Numbered from the stretch's first letter, positions 50,214 to 60,302 are shown. The stretch is DNA of 61,834 nt from an uncultured Muribaculaceae bacterium (GCA_944321875.1 CALUMX010000017.1:1-61834), one strand, 5' to 3'. Translations and numbers: made by a program. The notes: generated from the sequence alone by a model not told the origin.

Positions 50214-51371
50214 ATGAATTTAGGTGATTTTTTAGGCCAGAACCTTAGCGACTTCTGGAGTTATACGGGTTTTGCGAATGCAACCCCGGAGCACTTCATC
50301 ATGCTCGCTTTTGGTCTGCTGTTTATCTGGCTTGCTATCAAGCATGATTTCGAGCCGCTTCTCCTTGTGCCAATTGGCTTTGGTATCTTGGTGGGAAATA
50401 TCCCATTCAAAATTGACGCCGGAGCAGAAATTGGTATTTACGAGGAAGGTTCAGTCCTCAATATTTTATATGATGGTGTAAGTGCAGGATGGTATCCTCC
50501 TCTGATTTTCTTGGGTATTGGTGCCATGACCGACTTCTCTGCGCTGATTGCTAATCCGAAGTTGATGTTGATTGGTGCTGCCGCTCAGTTCGGTATTTTC
50601 GGTGCTTATATGGTTGCGCTTGCGTTGGGCTTCGCTCCTGACCAGGCTGGTGCGATTGCCATCATTGGTGGTGCCGACGGTCCGACTGCGATCTTCCTTT
50701 CATCAAAGCTTGCTCCTAACTTGATGGGTGCGATTGCCGTGTCGGCTTATTCCTACATGGCATTGGTGCCGGTTATCCAACCGCCTATCATGCGATTGCT
50801 GACTACCAAGAACGAGCGACTTATCAAGATGAAACCTGCGCGTGCCGTATCGCAGAACGAGAAAATCATGTTCCCGATTATCGGTCTGTTGCTGACTTGC
50901 TTCGTAGTTCCGTCAGCGTTGCCGTTGCTGGGTATGTTGTTCTTCGGTAACCTTCTCCGTGAGAGTGGTGTTACAACTCGTCTTGCTAAGACTGCAAGCA
51001 ACGCGCTTAACGACATTATCGTTATGCTGCTTGGTTTGACAGTGGGTGCTTCAACTCAAGCTTCTGAGTTCCTTACTCAGGATACAATCTTCATCTTCTT
51101 CCTCGGCTTCATTGCATTTATTATTGCTTCTATGTCAGGAGTGTTGTTCGTTAAACTGTTCAACCTCTTCTTGCCGAAATCTAAGAAGATTAACCCGCTC
51201 ATTGGTAACGCCGGTGTTTCCGCAGTTCCGATGTCGGCTCGTATCTCCAACAACATGGGCTTGAAGTATGATCCGAGCAACTATCTGCTGATGCATGCAA
51301 TGGGTCCGAACGTGGCTGGTGTTATCGGTTCAGCTGTGGCTGCTGGTGCGTTGCTCGCATTCTTGGGCTAA
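50214..51371 (+). CDS. mmdB: Na+-pumping decarboxylase beta subunit
   Basis: This integral membrane protein decarboxylates carboxybiotin and pumps Na+ outward. The 385-residue chain has about nine to eleven helices and the family signature IIGGADGPTAIFLSS with the conserved aspartate thought to bind Na+, a preceding PPLIFLGIGAMTDFS, and the second repeat with ISNNMGLKYDPSNYLLMHAMGPN. It is the last gene of the operon, before a strong terminator, so the complex converts methylmalonyl-CoA to propionyl-CoA while storing energy. Confidence 0.97.
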   Translation: MNLGDFLGQNLSDFWSYTGFANATPEHFIMLAFGLLFIWLAIKHDFEPLLLVPIGFGILVGNIPFKIDAGAEIGIYEEGSVLNILYDGVSAGWYPPLIFLGIGAMTDFSALIANPKLMLIGAAAQFGIFGAYMVALALGFAPDQAGAIAIIGGADGPTAIFLSSKLAPNLMGAIAVSAYSYMALVPVIQPPIMRLLTTKNERLIKMKPARAVSQNEKIMFPIIGLLLTCFVVPSALPLLGMLFFGNLLRESGVTTRLAKTASNALNDIIVMLLGLTVGASTQASEFLTQDTIFIFFLGFIAFIIASMSGVLFVKLFNLFLPKSKKINPLIGNAGVSAVPMSARISNNMGLKYDPSNYLLMHAMGPNVAGVIGSAVAAGALLAFLG

Positions 51372-51416
51372 CATTGAGATTGTCCGCTCTTAAAGAGCCG
51401 GATAAGATAAATTCAA

Positions 51417-51459
51417 AAGAGGGACTGACTCAACTGAGAGTCGGTCCCTCTTGTTTTTT
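51417..51459 (+). terminator. Terminator of the methylmalonyl-CoA decarboxylase operon
   Basis: AAGAGGGACTGACTC pairs with GAGTCGGTCCCTCTT (one G-T pair) around a 6-base loop, followed by TTTTTT. A small GCTCTT/AAGAGC palindrome lies just upstream (51386-51397). Confidence 0.92.
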
Positions 51460-51539
51460 ATGGGTGCTGACCCCTTCGTTATGGGTGTCTGTTGCGGTGA
51501 ATAGGGGAAGAACTTGTTGGGAAAACTTTTTCAATTATA

Positions 51540-51571
51540 TTTGCTGTTGTGGCTTCCTTTTGTTACTTTTG
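51540..51571 (+). promoter_or_regulatory. Promoter of the WecA-like gene
   Basis: TTTG at 51540-51543, 20 bases, TACTTTTG at 51564-51571: a full match. The TTTG is itself part of another possible -7 box TATATTTG (51536-51543, with CTTG 19 bases upstream), so two overlapping promoters are possible. Confidence 0.7.
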
Positions 51572-51652
51572 TTGGAGGAGCACCGTTTTTGCGTTGATGA
51601 ATGCAATGACGTTTCTTGACTGTTCCGTTGGTGTTTGTTGAATTTACTTTGT

Positions 51653-52741
51653 ATGGCTTATATCTTATTGTGTATTTTTGTCAGTGTATTGTTTTCATTC
51701 TGGTTGTTGCCGAATATTATATCCATATCCTTAAAGAAAAATCTTTTTGATGGTACTAATGAGCGTAAGGTTCACCAAGGCGTCGCATTGCGGTTGGGTG
51801 GATTGTCATTTGTTCCTGCCATTGTACTTTCTGTGGCGCTGACTTATGGAGTAGGTTTGTTGGAAGGCAACAAAAACATTCTATTATTAGACCTTCGACA
51901 CGCTTCTTTTGGTGTCTGTTCTTTGATATTGATATATGTTTGTGGAATAGTGGACGATTTGATGACGGTCGGTTATCGGAAGAAACTGGCTCTGCAGATT
52001 CTTTCTGTGGCTATGTTGCTGCTCTCGGGAGTCTGGGTGACGGACTTTGGCGGCATTTTAGGAATGGAAGAAGTCCCGGATTTCGCGGGATTGCTGCTGA
52101 CGGCTCTGTGGGTGCTGGCTGTCATTAATGGCATAAATTTCATTGATGGGATCAATGGTCTTGCATCCGGTATTTCCGTTGTTGGTTTTGCTGTTGCCGG
52201 AGCTTTGCTTTATGCAGAAGAGGGCTTGACCACCTCAGTGTTGTTGTCGGTAGCTGCAGCGGGGACGGCATTTTCGTTTTTCTGTTTCAATATGTTCGGT
52301 GCAGAGCGATATCGAAGCCAGATTTTCATGGGGGATTCGGGTTCGCAAAGTCTCGGTTTGCTGCTGGCTTATTGTACAATCAATCTAGTTACGGCAGATA
52401 GAGGAGCCGGAGGAAATGTAGACCCGGTAGTGCTGATGGCGGCTGTTTCGATTGTGCTGCTTCCGTTGCTGGATGAAGTGACCGTGGTTTGTCTGCGGTT
52501 ATGGAAGCGGGTATCTCCATTTCAAGCCGATATGAACCATATACACCACCGATTGATGCGGCTGGGTTTCCCGGCAAATAAAGTGTTGGTGTTTCTTCTG
52601 GTTGCCCATATCTACATTATCTTATTCAATGTATTATTGGTGAATGTGGTGGATGTCAATATAGTGTTGTTGGCAGATGTGACGCAATGGTTGTTGGCAC
52701 AATGGTTTATCGCTGTTCGGACAAAATATTCCAATAAATGA
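51653..52741 (+). CDS. WecA/TagO-like undecaprenyl-phosphate sugar-1-phosphate transferase
   Basis: The 362-residue protein has about ten to eleven membrane helices and the polyprenyl-phosphate transferase motifs: VDDLMTVGYRKKL with D101-D102, NGINFIDGINGLASG (159-173), FMGDSGSQSLG and the WecA-type HIHHRL. Such enzymes transfer GlcNAc-1-P (or a related sugar phosphate) to undecaprenyl phosphate, starting a surface polysaccharide. I start at the ATG at 51653 (MAYILLCIFV). It is a single-gene unit apparently; nucleotide-sugar specificity is inferred. No capsule cluster surrounds it. Confidence 0.9.
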   Translation: MAYILLCIFVSVLFSFWLLPNIISISLKKNLFDGTNERKVHQGVALRLGGLSFVPAIVLSVALTYGVGLLEGNKNILLLDLRHASFGVCSLILIYVCGIVDDLMTVGYRKKLALQILSVAMLLLSGVWVTDFGGILGMEEVPDFAGLLLTALWVLAVINGINFIDGINGLASGISVVGFAVAGALLYAEEGLTTSVLLSVAAAGTAFSFFCFNMFGAERYRSQIFMGDSGSQSLGLLLAYCTINLVTADRGAGGNVDPVVLMAAVSIVLLPLLDEVTVVCLRLWKRVSPFQADMNHIHHRLMRLGFPANKVLVFLLVAHIYIILFNVLLVNVVDVNIVLLADVTQWLLAQWFIAVRTKYSNK

Positions 52742-52799
52742 AGTCCACATAATTAATGTGTGTCATGGGATAAAGTAGGATAAGAATTCATACATTTTT

Positions 52800-52831
52800 T
52801 TTGGGCGGAATAATAAAAGTTTGTAATTTTG
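52800..52831 (+). promoter_or_regulatory. Promoter of the pyruvate:ferredoxin oxidoreductase gene
   Basis: TTTG at 52800-52803, exactly 20 bases, TAATTTTG at 52824-52831: a perfect consensus. The leader to the ATG at 52934 is about 95 bases. Confidence 0.85.
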
Positions 52832-52933
52832 CGAAATAATATAGCAGAATTGACGTTTGCATATGCCTAATGCCAAGAATATGACGTTAATTTAATATTT
52901 AGAGGAATTTTATCAATTAATTGATTAACAAAT

Positions 52934-55900
52934 ATGGGTAAAGAAAAGAAATTCTTAACATGTGATGGAAATCAAGCTGCTGCGCATATCAGCTATATGT
53001 TCTCAGAAGTAGCTGCGATTTATCCGATCACACCGTCATCTACCATGGCTGAATACGTAGATGAATGGGCTGCTGCAGGTCGTAAAAACATTTTTGGAGA
53101 AACGGTTCTGGTTGAAGAGATGCAATCAGAGGCAGGTGCTGCTGGTGCGGTACACGGCTCTTTGCAAGCCGGAGCGTTGACCACAACATATACGGCATCT
53201 CAAGGTCTCCTTCTGATGATTCCAAATATGTATAAGATTGCAGGTGAGAACTTGCCATGCGTATTCCATGTGTCAGCGCGTACGCTTGCATCCCATGCGT
53301 TGTGTATTTTCGGTGACCATCAGGATGTCATGTCAACCCGTCAGACAGGTTTTGCTATGCTTTGCGAGGGCTCTGTTCAGGAAGTTATGGACTTGGCCGG
53401 CGTGGCTCACTTGTCAACTCTGAAGGCACGTGTTCCATTCGTGAACTTCTTTGATGGATTCCGTACTTCACATGAGATTCAGAAGATTGAATGCCTGGAG
53501 AATGAAGATTTGGCTCCGCTGATTGACCAAGAGGCATTGGCTGATTTCCGTGCACGCGCATTGAATCCGGAAAAACCGGTGGCACGTGGTATGGCTGAAA
53601 ACCCTGACCATTTCTTCCAGCATCGTGAGGCTTCCAATAAGTTCTATGAGGCAGTTCCTGCTATCGTAGAGGACTACATGAACAAGATTTCAGAAATTAC
53701 AGGTCGCAAATACGGATTGTTCAACTATTATGGTGCACCGGATGCTGACCGTGTAATCATCGCTATGGGCTCAGTGACTCAAGCTGCTCAAGAGGCAATT
53801 GACTATCTCATGGAAAAGGGTGAGAAGGTCGGTTTGGTTGCTGTTCACTTGTATCGTCCGTTCTCTGCAAAGCACTTCTTGGCTGCTGTTCCTGCAACTG
53901 CTAAGAGAATTGCCGTTCTTGACCGTACGAAAGAGCCGGGTGCCAACGGTGAGCCGTTGTATCTTGATGTAAAAGACTGCTTCTATGGCAAGGAGAATGC
54001 TCCGGTTATCGTAGGTGGCCGTTACGGTTTGGGTTCAAAGGATACTACTCCTGCTCAAATTCTTTCAGTATATGAAAATCTTGCTCTTCCGGAACCGAAG
54101 AACCAATTTACTATGGGTATTGTGGATGATGTTACATTCACTTCTCTTCCTCCGAAAGAAGAAATCGCACTTGGTGGTGCTGGCATCTTTGAGGCTAAAT
54201 TTTATGGTCTTGGTGCAGATGGTACAGTAGGTGCCAACAAGAACTCTGTAAAGATTATCGGTGACAACACTGACAAGTACTGCCAGGCATACTTCTCTTA
54301 TGACTCTAAGAAGTCTGGTGGTTTCACTTGCTCTCACCTCCGTTTCGGTGATACTCCTATCCGCTCTACATATTTGGTAAACACTCCGAATTTCGTAGCT
54401 TGCCACGTTCAGGCATATCTCCACATGTATGACGTGACACGCGGTCTTCGTCCTAACGGAACATTCCTGTTGAACACAGTTTGGTCAGGCGATGAGTTGG
54501 TTGCCAACCTTCCGGTTCGCGTTAAGAGATATTTCGCTAAAAACAATATCTCTGTTTACTATATCAACGCTACTCAAATTGCTCAGGAGATTGGTTTGGG
54601 TAACCGTACGAACACAATCCTTCAATCAGCATTCTTCCGTATTACGGAGGTTATCCCGGTTGACCTTGCAGTAGAGCAGATGAAGAAGTTCATCGTTAAG
54701 TCTTACGGCAAGAAGGGAGAGGATGTCGTTAACAAGAACTATGCAGCAGTTGACCGTGGTGGTGAATTCCAGAAGTTGGCAGTTGATCCGGCATGGGCTA
54801 ACCTTGAGGATGAGGCAGTTGCTGCAAACAACGGTCCTGCATTCATCAATGATATTGTTCGTCCGATTAACGCACAGGATGGCGACTTGCTTCCGGTGTC
54901 TGCATTTAAGGACAATGCTGACGGTACATGGCAGCAGGGTACGGCTAAATATGAGAAGCGTGGTGTGGCAACATTCGTTCCTGAATGGAATCCAGAAAAC
55001 TGTATCCAATGTAACAAGTGTGCTTACGTTTGTCCTCACGCTGCTATCCGTCCGTTCGTATTGACAGAACAGGAATTGGCAGGTTCTCCATTTGCTGAGA
55101 ATGAAACAATTCCGGCTATCGGCAAGACATTCACAGGTATGCGTTTCGTTCAGCAGGTTGACGTTATGGACTGCCTTGGTTGCGGTAACTGTGTTGATGT
55201 ATGTCCGGGCAAGAAGGGTAACAAGGCTCTCGAAATGAAGCATCTTGAAACTCAGCTTGACGTACAGCCGAAGTGGGATTACTGCGTAGAGAAGGTTTCT
55301 TCAAAGCAGCACCTTGTTGACATTAAGGCAAACGTTAAGAACTCTCAGTTTGCAACTCCGTTGTTTGAGTTCTCCGGCGCATGCTCTGGTTGCGGTGAGA
55401 CTCCGTATGTTAAGTTGATTTCTCAACTCTTCGGTGACCACGAAATGGTAGCTAACGCAACAGGTTGTAGCTCAATCTACTCTGGTTCTGTTCCATCAAC
55501 TCCTTATACAACTAACGAAAAGGGTCACGGTCCTGCATGGGCAAACTCTCTGTTTGAGGACTTCTGTGAGTTCGGTCTTGGTATGAAGCTTGCCAATGAG
55601 AAGATGGTAGCCCGTATCGATGCAATTATGGCAGAGGTTGCTGCTTCTGACGCTCCTGCAGAGTTTAAGGAAGCATGTGCGGAATGGGTTGCCGGCAAGA
55701 ATGATGCGGCAGCAAGCCGTGCGGCAGCTGACAAGTTGATTCCGATGATTGAGGCTGGCAAGGATAAGTGCGAATTCTGCGCTCGTCTTGACAACCTGAA
55801 GAATCACCTCGTAAAACGCAGCCAGTGGATTATTGGTGGTGATGGTGCTTCTTATGATATCGGTTTCGGTGGTCTTGACCATGTAATCGCATCTGGTAAG

Positions 55901-56497
55901 AATGTAAATATCCTTGTTCTTGATACAGAGGTTTACTCTAACACTGGTGGTCAGTCTTCAAAGGCAACTCCGCTCGGTGCTATCGCGAAGTTTGCGGCAG
56001 CAGGTAAGCGCGTTCGCAAGAAAGACCTTGGTCTGATTGCTTCTACTTACGGTTATGTATATGTTGCTCAAGTAGCAATGGGTGCAGACCAGGCACAGAC
56101 ATTGAAGGCTATCCGTGAGGCTGAGGCATACGATGGACCGTCAGTAATTATTGCTTACGCTCCATGTATCAACCACGGTTTGAAGAAGGGTATGGGCAAG
56201 GCTCAGGCTGAGGAAGCTGCAGCTGTAGAATGCGGATACTGGCACTTGTGGCGTTACAACCCAGAATTGGAGAAGGAAGGAAAGAATCCGTTCACGCTCG
56301 ATAGCAAAGAGCCGAACTGGGATAACTTCAAGGACTTCTTGAAGGGTGAGGTACGTTACGCTTCTGTTATGAAGGCTTACCCGCAAGAAGCTGACCAGCT
56401 CTTCGAGGCTGCGAAGGAAAATGCTCAATGGCGCTACAACAACTATCGCCGTTTGGCTTTGCAGCAGTGGGGTCAGAATCCGGAAGAAATGAAATAA
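52934..56497 (+). CDS. nifJ: Pyruvate:ferredoxin (flavodoxin) oxidoreductase, one-chain form
   Basis: The enzyme converts pyruvate and CoA to acetyl-CoA and CO2, reducing ferredoxin. The 1187-residue chain has domains in the usual order: alpha-type domain (YPITPSSTMAEYVDEW), transketolase-C-like domain, gamma domain, a ferredoxin domain with two CxxCxxC sets (starting C690 in CIQCNKCAYVCP and C747 in CLGCGNCVDVCP), and the beta/TPP domain (CSGCGETPYVKL, GDGASYDIGFGG, NTGGQSSKATP). It is a single-gene unit with strong promoter and terminator and biased codons, so probably highly expressed. It marks an anaerobic lifestyle. Confidence 0.98.
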   Translation: MGKEKKFLTCDGNQAAAHISYMFSEVAAIYPITPSSTMAEYVDEWAAAGRKNIFGETVLVEEMQSEAGAAGAVHGSLQAGALTTTYTASQGLLLMIPNMYKIAGENLPCVFHVSARTLASHALCIFGDHQDVMSTRQTGFAMLCEGSVQEVMDLAGVAHLSTLKARVPFVNFFDGFRTSHEIQKIECLENEDLAPLIDQEALADFRARALNPEKPVARGMAENPDHFFQHREASNKFYEAVPAIVEDYMNKISEITGRKYGLFNYYGAPDADRVIIAMGSVTQAAQEAIDYLMEKGEKVGLVAVHLYRPFSAKHFLAAVPATAKRIAVLDRTKEPGANGEPLYLDVKDCFYGKENAPVIVGGRYGLGSKDTTPAQILSVYENLALPEPKNQFTMGIVDDVTFTSLPPKEEIALGGAGIFEAKFYGLGADGTVGANKNSVKIIGDNTDKYCQAYFSYDSKKSGGFTCSHLRFGDTPIRSTYLVNTPNFVACHVQAYLHMYDVTRGLRPNGTFLLNTVWSGDELVANLPVRVKRYFAKNNISVYYINATQIAQEIGLGNRTNTILQSAFFRITEVIPVDLAVEQMKKFIVKSYGKKGEDVVNKNYAAVDRGGEFQKLAVDPAWANLEDEAVAANNGPAFINDIVRPINAQDGDLLPVSAFKDNADGTWQQGTAKYEKRGVATFVPEWNPENCIQCNKCAYVCPHAAIRPFVLTEQELAGSPFAENETIPAIGKTFTGMRFVQQVDVMDCLGCGNCVDVCPGKKGNKALEMKHLETQLDVQPKWDYCVEKVSSKQHLVDIKANVKNSQFATPLFEFSGACSGCGETPYVKLISQLFGDHEMVANATGCSSIYSGSVPSTPYTTNEKGHGPAWANSLFEDFCEFGLGMKLANEKMVARIDAIMAEVAASDAPAEFKEACAEWVAGKNDAAASRAAADKLIPMIEAGKDKCEFCARLDNLKNHLVKRSQWIIGGDGASYDIGFGGLDHVIASGKNVNILVLDTEVYSNTGGQSSKATPLGAIAKFAAAGKRVRKKDLGLIASTYGYVYVAQVAMGADQAQTLKAIREAEAYDGPSVIIAYAPCINHGLKKGMGKAQAEEAAAVECGYWHLWRYNPELEKEGKNPFTLDSKEPNWDNFKDFLKGEVRYASVMKAYPQEADQLFEAAKENAQWRYNNYRRLALQQWGQNPEEMK

Positions 56498-56529
56498 TTC
56501 TATCCGATAGATATTTTTGACACATAAGG

Positions 56530-56568
56530 AGAGGGAGTGACCGAAAACGGTCACTCCCTCTTGTTTTT
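56530..56568 (+). terminator. Terminator of nifJ
   Basis: AGAGGGAGTGACCG pairs perfectly with CGGTCACTCCCTCT around AAAA, followed by TGTTTTTT. Confidence 0.95.
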
Positions 56569-56661
56569 TGACAAAAGAATGGTGCGATTCTTTGACGAAT
56601 CATCTTTAGTGCGGTCAATGGTTGATATTGCAAGAAATATGATTGAAAAATGACAGGGGTT

Positions 56662-56693
56662 GTTGATGTTTGGCATAAGAATGGTTATCTTTG
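56662..56693 (+). promoter_or_regulatory. Promoter of the aspartokinase-homoserine dehydrogenase gene
   Basis: GTTG at 56662-56665, 20 bases, TATCTTTG at 56686-56693. The leader to the ATG at 56725 is short (about 25 bases), leaving no room for a peptide attenuator. Confidence 0.7.
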
Positions 56694-56724
56694 TCGCGTT
56701 TTTCTAATTTTACAATAACATAGA

Positions 56725-59163
56725 ATGAAGGTCTTAAAATTTGGTGGAACATCTGTGGGAACAGTAGAAAGCCTTTCCCACGTCAAGCGAGTTGTCGAAA
56801 GCCAGCAGGAGCCGGTTGTCGTTGTCGTGTCAGCCCTTGGTGGCATAACAGACTTATTGATTTCGACTGCACAAATAGCATCGGAAGGCAATGTCGCCTA
56901 CTTTCAGGATTATGCAACAATCATTCAGCGGCATTATGCTATCATTGACGGTCTTGTGCCTGAAAACAGGAGGCTCGATGTCCATTCAAAGATTGACCCG
57001 TTGCTTGAGGAATTAGGCAACATATACAGAGGGGTGGCTCTGATAAAGGACCTGTCATCCCGTACACTTGACATTATTGTCAGCTATGGTGAGCGGCTGT
57101 CGTCGGTCATCATAAGTCATGTAATAGAGGGAGCTGTTTGTGTTGACTCGAGAAATTTTGTCAAAACAGAGAAACAGTTCAATAAGCATGTCGTTGATTT
57201 TGAGTTGACAGACCGGCTTATTCATGAGGCTTTCGGAGAAGAACTGGAGGGCATTACGATTGTTCCCGGATTCATATCCTCGGACAAGAACAATGGTGAT
57301 ACGACCAATCTCGGGCGTGGTGGAAGCGACTATACGGCTGCCATTATTGCAGCGGCATTGAATGCCCGTGTGCTTGAAATATGGACGGATGTCGATGGGT
57401 TTATGACAGCAGACCCGCGAGTGATAAATAATGCTTATGTAATTGACCATTTGTCGTTTGTAGAGGCAATGGAGCTCTGCAACTTCGGTGCGAAGGTTAT
57501 CTATCCACCTACCATCTATCCGGTATTCCATAAGAATATTCCGATAGTCATCAAAAATACATTCAATTCGGAAGCTCCCGGCACTTGGATTACGAACGAG
57601 ACGAAAAGTTCCGGTCAGAAACTGATAAAGGGTATTTCCTCCATCAATGATACTTGTCTGATAACCGTGTCCGGTTTGGGTATGGTCGGTGTGATTGGTG
57701 TCAATTCCCGTATCTTCCAGGCATTGGCCAAAAGCGGTATCAGCGTCTTTTTGGTAGCGCAGGCTTCCTCGGAGCACAACACATCAATTGCGGTACGGCA
57801 TTGTGATGCCGACCTTGCTGTCAAGGTTCTTGAGGAGGAGTTTGCATCAGATATGGCAATTGGTGAAATTACCAATATCAAGGCGGAGAAGAATCTGGCG
57901 ACTGTGGCTATTGTTGGTGAGAATATGCGTCACACTCCGGGTATTGCCGGACGTCTGTTCAATACGTTGGGACGTAATGGTATCAGTGTCAAGGCGTGTG
58001 CCCAGGGTGCGTCTGAAATAAATATCTCTTTCGTTATCAAAAATGAATATTTGCGCAAGGCATTAAGCGTCATTCATGATTCATTTTTCTTGTCGGAAGT
58101 GCAGGTGCTTAATCTGTTTATTGTCGGAGTCGGAAATGTGGGCCGTTATCTGATAGAGCAAATCAGGAAGCAACAATCCAATCTTCGTGAGAATAAGGCA
58201 TTGATGCTTAACATTGTCGGTATCGCAAATTCCCGTAAATGTATTTTCAACAGGGAGGGTATTGACGTGGAGCACTATAAGGAATTGCTTGAACAGTCGG
58301 AGCAGAAAGCTACGCCTCAGGTTATCTGTGATGAGATATTGAAAATGAATATCTTCAACTCCGTATTTGTCGACTGTACGGCCAATCCGGATATTGCGGC
58401 CCTGTATGCCGTATTGCTTGATAATAACGTGAATGTGGTGGCTGCCAATAAGATAGCTGCATCATCTCCCTATGACAATTATTTCAAGTTGAAGGAGATT
58501 GCCCGTATGCGTGACGTGAAGTTCCTTTTTGAGACAAACGTGGGTGCAGGGTTGCCGATTATCAATACCATTAACAGCCTGATTAACTCCGGTGACCGGA
58601 TTCTTAAAATAGAGGCAGTCATTTCAGGTACGTTGAATTATATATTCAATGTACTGAGTAACGAGATTAAGTTGAGCCAGGCTATTCTGATGGCGAAACA
58701 GGCCGGATATAGCGAACCAGACCCGAGAGAGGACCTGAGCGGAAAGGACGTAATACGCAAATTGGTTATTTTGTCGCGCGAGGCAGGCTATCGGGTAGAA
58801 TGTGATGATGTCATAAAACACTTGTTTATTCCTGAAGAATTGATGAAAGGCACCATCGATGAGTTTTTCGAAAATATTCAGACGATTGATGCTCGTTTTG
58901 AAGAAGACAGACGTATTGCAGCTGAGGAGAACAAACGTTTCCGTTTTGTAGCACGACTGGAAGACGGAACGGTAGAGGTGGGATTGCAGAAAGTGGACAG
59001 TACTCATCCGTTCTATTCCTTGGAAAGCAGCAATAACGTGATATTGCTTACAACCGAGCGTTACAAAGAATATCCGATGGAGATAAAAGGTTATGGCGCA
59101 GGTGCGGAAGTGACGGCAGCCGGTGTGTTTGCCGATATTATAAGCATTGCGAACATTCGTTAA
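56725..59163 (+). CDS. thrA: Bifunctional aspartokinase / homoserine dehydrogenase
   Basis: The fused enzyme catalyses the first and third steps from aspartate to threonine and methionine. The 812-residue chain has the aspartokinase domain (KFGGTSVG at 5-12, GRGGSDYTA), two ACT regulatory domains (about 310-455, LITVSGLGMVGVIG and VAIVGENMRHTPGIAG) and the homoserine dehydrogenase domain (about 465-812) with the NAD(P) motif IVGVGNVGRYLIEQ, GTLNYIFN and the catalytic DPREDLSGKDVIRK. The ACT domains imply feedback by threonine or lysine. It is a single-gene unit; thrB and thrC are not in the window. Confidence 0.97.
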   Translation: MKVLKFGGTSVGTVESLSHVKRVVESQQEPVVVVVSALGGITDLLISTAQIASEGNVAYFQDYATIIQRHYAIIDGLVPENRRLDVHSKIDPLLEELGNIYRGVALIKDLSSRTLDIIVSYGERLSSVIISHVIEGAVCVDSRNFVKTEKQFNKHVVDFELTDRLIHEAFGEELEGITIVPGFISSDKNNGDTTNLGRGGSDYTAAIIAAALNARVLEIWTDVDGFMTADPRVINNAYVIDHLSFVEAMELCNFGAKVIYPPTIYPVFHKNIPIVIKNTFNSEAPGTWITNETKSSGQKLIKGISSINDTCLITVSGLGMVGVIGVNSRIFQALAKSGISVFLVAQASSEHNTSIAVRHCDADLAVKVLEEEFASDMAIGEITNIKAEKNLATVAIVGENMRHTPGIAGRLFNTLGRNGISVKACAQGASEINISFVIKNEYLRKALSVIHDSFFLSEVQVLNLFIVGVGNVGRYLIEQIRKQQSNLRENKALMLNIVGIANSRKCIFNREGIDVEHYKELLEQSEQKATPQVICDEILKMNIFNSVFVDCTANPDIAALYAVLLDNNVNVVAANKIAASSPYDNYFKLKEIARMRDVKFLFETNVGAGLPIINTINSLINSGDRILKIEAVISGTLNYIFNVLSNEIKLSQAILMAKQAGYSEPDPREDLSGKDVIRKLVILSREAGYRVECDDVIKHLFIPEELMKGTIDEFFENIQTIDARFEEDRRIAAEENKRFRFVARLEDGTVEVGLQKVDSTHPFYSLESSNNVILLTTERYKEYPMEIKGYGAGAEVTAAGVFADIISIANIR

Positions 59164-59168
59164 AGTAG

Positions 59169-59218
59169 GGTCGGACAGTTGGGCGATAATGTATTTAGTC
59201 CAATGTCCGGCCTTTTTT
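59169..59218 (+). terminator. Terminator of thrA
   Basis: GGTCGGACAGTTGG and CCAATGTCCGGCC pair with two small defects around a loop of about 19 bases, followed by TTTTTT. It overlaps the 3' end of the convergent minus-strand gene. Confidence 0.75.
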
Positions 59219-60283
59219 GTAGAATCTTACAAGTGATTTGTTGAGTGGAAAATGCAGCGTCAGGATTTGCTCGCTTAACGTTGCGTAGGTCTCATCGGAA
59301 AACGTTTTCTTGCTGGCGTCGTTCCATTCAAGGTCGTATTGAAGAAAAAAAGGAGTGCGTTTCAGTCGCCCTTTAAGCATGAATTGTTTCCACAGAGAGT
59401 CATATTTTGAAGCTCCGCTGACGTAGACTATGTCATAGTTGCCATTATCCGTTTTTACGATGGCGATGATATATTTGCCGCCGAGTACAAAAAGGTTGTC
59501 GTCCGTGTTCCGGTCCAGATACATCCAATATCCTTCCAGGGGGTCTGTGCTTGATGCGAATATGGAATCAAGCGTTTCGCGGGTATAGGCCGATGTGAAT
59601 AGTTGTTCCTCTTGCGGTTTTGACACAAAGAAAATGCGTTTAATTTGCAGCCAGCCACCGGCATCGGTAAAATAGCCAATCCTGCAGCTGTCGGACGAGA
59701 GTGTTTGTGCGGAGGTGAAAATTGTTTCAAGTTCCCGATGTCCGGCTGCAATGGACAACATACCGTCTGTGTAGGAAATGCGCAATGAATTATATTCGTT
59801 AGGCGCATAGTTGAGTGCGTTGTCTATGGTGTATTGTCTCAGGATTTCCTTTTTCCCTTCACTGTATTGCTCTATGGTGAGGAGGAATGTTTGTTGGGCA
59901 GCGATGTCTTCGTGCAGGTTTGTTGTATTGCGTGACAGCGAGGCCGCCATATAATTTTTGTCATCCGTATGGTTCCAGACAATACCGAATGCCTCTGTTG
60001 GTGGATTTTGTCGGAGAAGCCGGTCCCGGAGCTTGCGTTCTTTGCCGTCGCGGAACCGGATTTGATAAGAAAAATCGGAGTCTGCGATAGGGAAGGCGTG
60101 ACTTTCTATCAACCGATGGCTGCTGTCGGTATTGTCCAGCAGGATAAAACCCTCTGGCGTGCAATGCCGTGGAGAAAGGTCGGAGAAGCCGGTAAGATAG
60201 TCACGGTAGACGTATTCCTGTGCGTGTGATACGGAGAGACCTGTGAGTATAAAAAAGAACAGAATGAGTAAGGCTGACTTCAT
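59195..60283 (-). CDS. Secreted protein of unknown function
   Basis: The 362-residue product has a signal peptide (MKSALLILFFFILTGLSVSHAQ). The first 215 residues have mostly beta character with FSYQIRFRDGKERKL, FGIVWNHTDDKNYMAASL and NEYNSLRISYTDGMLSI; spacing and content resemble a concanavalin A-like jelly-roll. The last 130 residues (DPLEGYWMYLDRNTDDN ... YDLEWNDASKKTFS) look like a second, lipocalin-like domain, with GYW near its start. I do not recognise a named family. A TATATTTG box (minus strand) at 60310-60303 fits its start. It converges on thrA. Confidence 0.75.
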   Translation of the reverse strand: MKSALLILFFFILTGLSVSHAQEYVYRDYLTGFSDLSPRHCTPEGFILLDNTDSSHRLIESHAFPIADSDFSYQIRFRDGKERKLRDRLLRQNPPTEAFGIVWNHTDDKNYMAASLSRNTTNLHEDIAAQQTFLLTIEQYSEGKKEILRQYTIDNALNYAPNEYNSLRISYTDGMLSIAAGHRELETIFTSAQTLSSDSCRIGYFTDAGGWLQIKRIFFVSKPQEEQLFTSAYTRETLDSIFASSTDPLEGYWMYLDRNTDDNLFVLGGKYIIAIVKTDNGNYDIVYVSGASKYDSLWKQFMLKGRLKRTPFFLQYDLEWNDASKKTFSDETYATLSEQILTLHFPLNKSLVRFYKKGRTLD

Positions 60284-60302
60284 GGCAAGAGCGATTATAA
60301 GA

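Noticed and set aside
54626..55243. Minus-strand frame of 205 codons inside nifJ
   Set aside because: It lies entirely opposite the ferredoxin and gamma domains of the oxidoreductase and is rich in C, T and N by codon mirroring.
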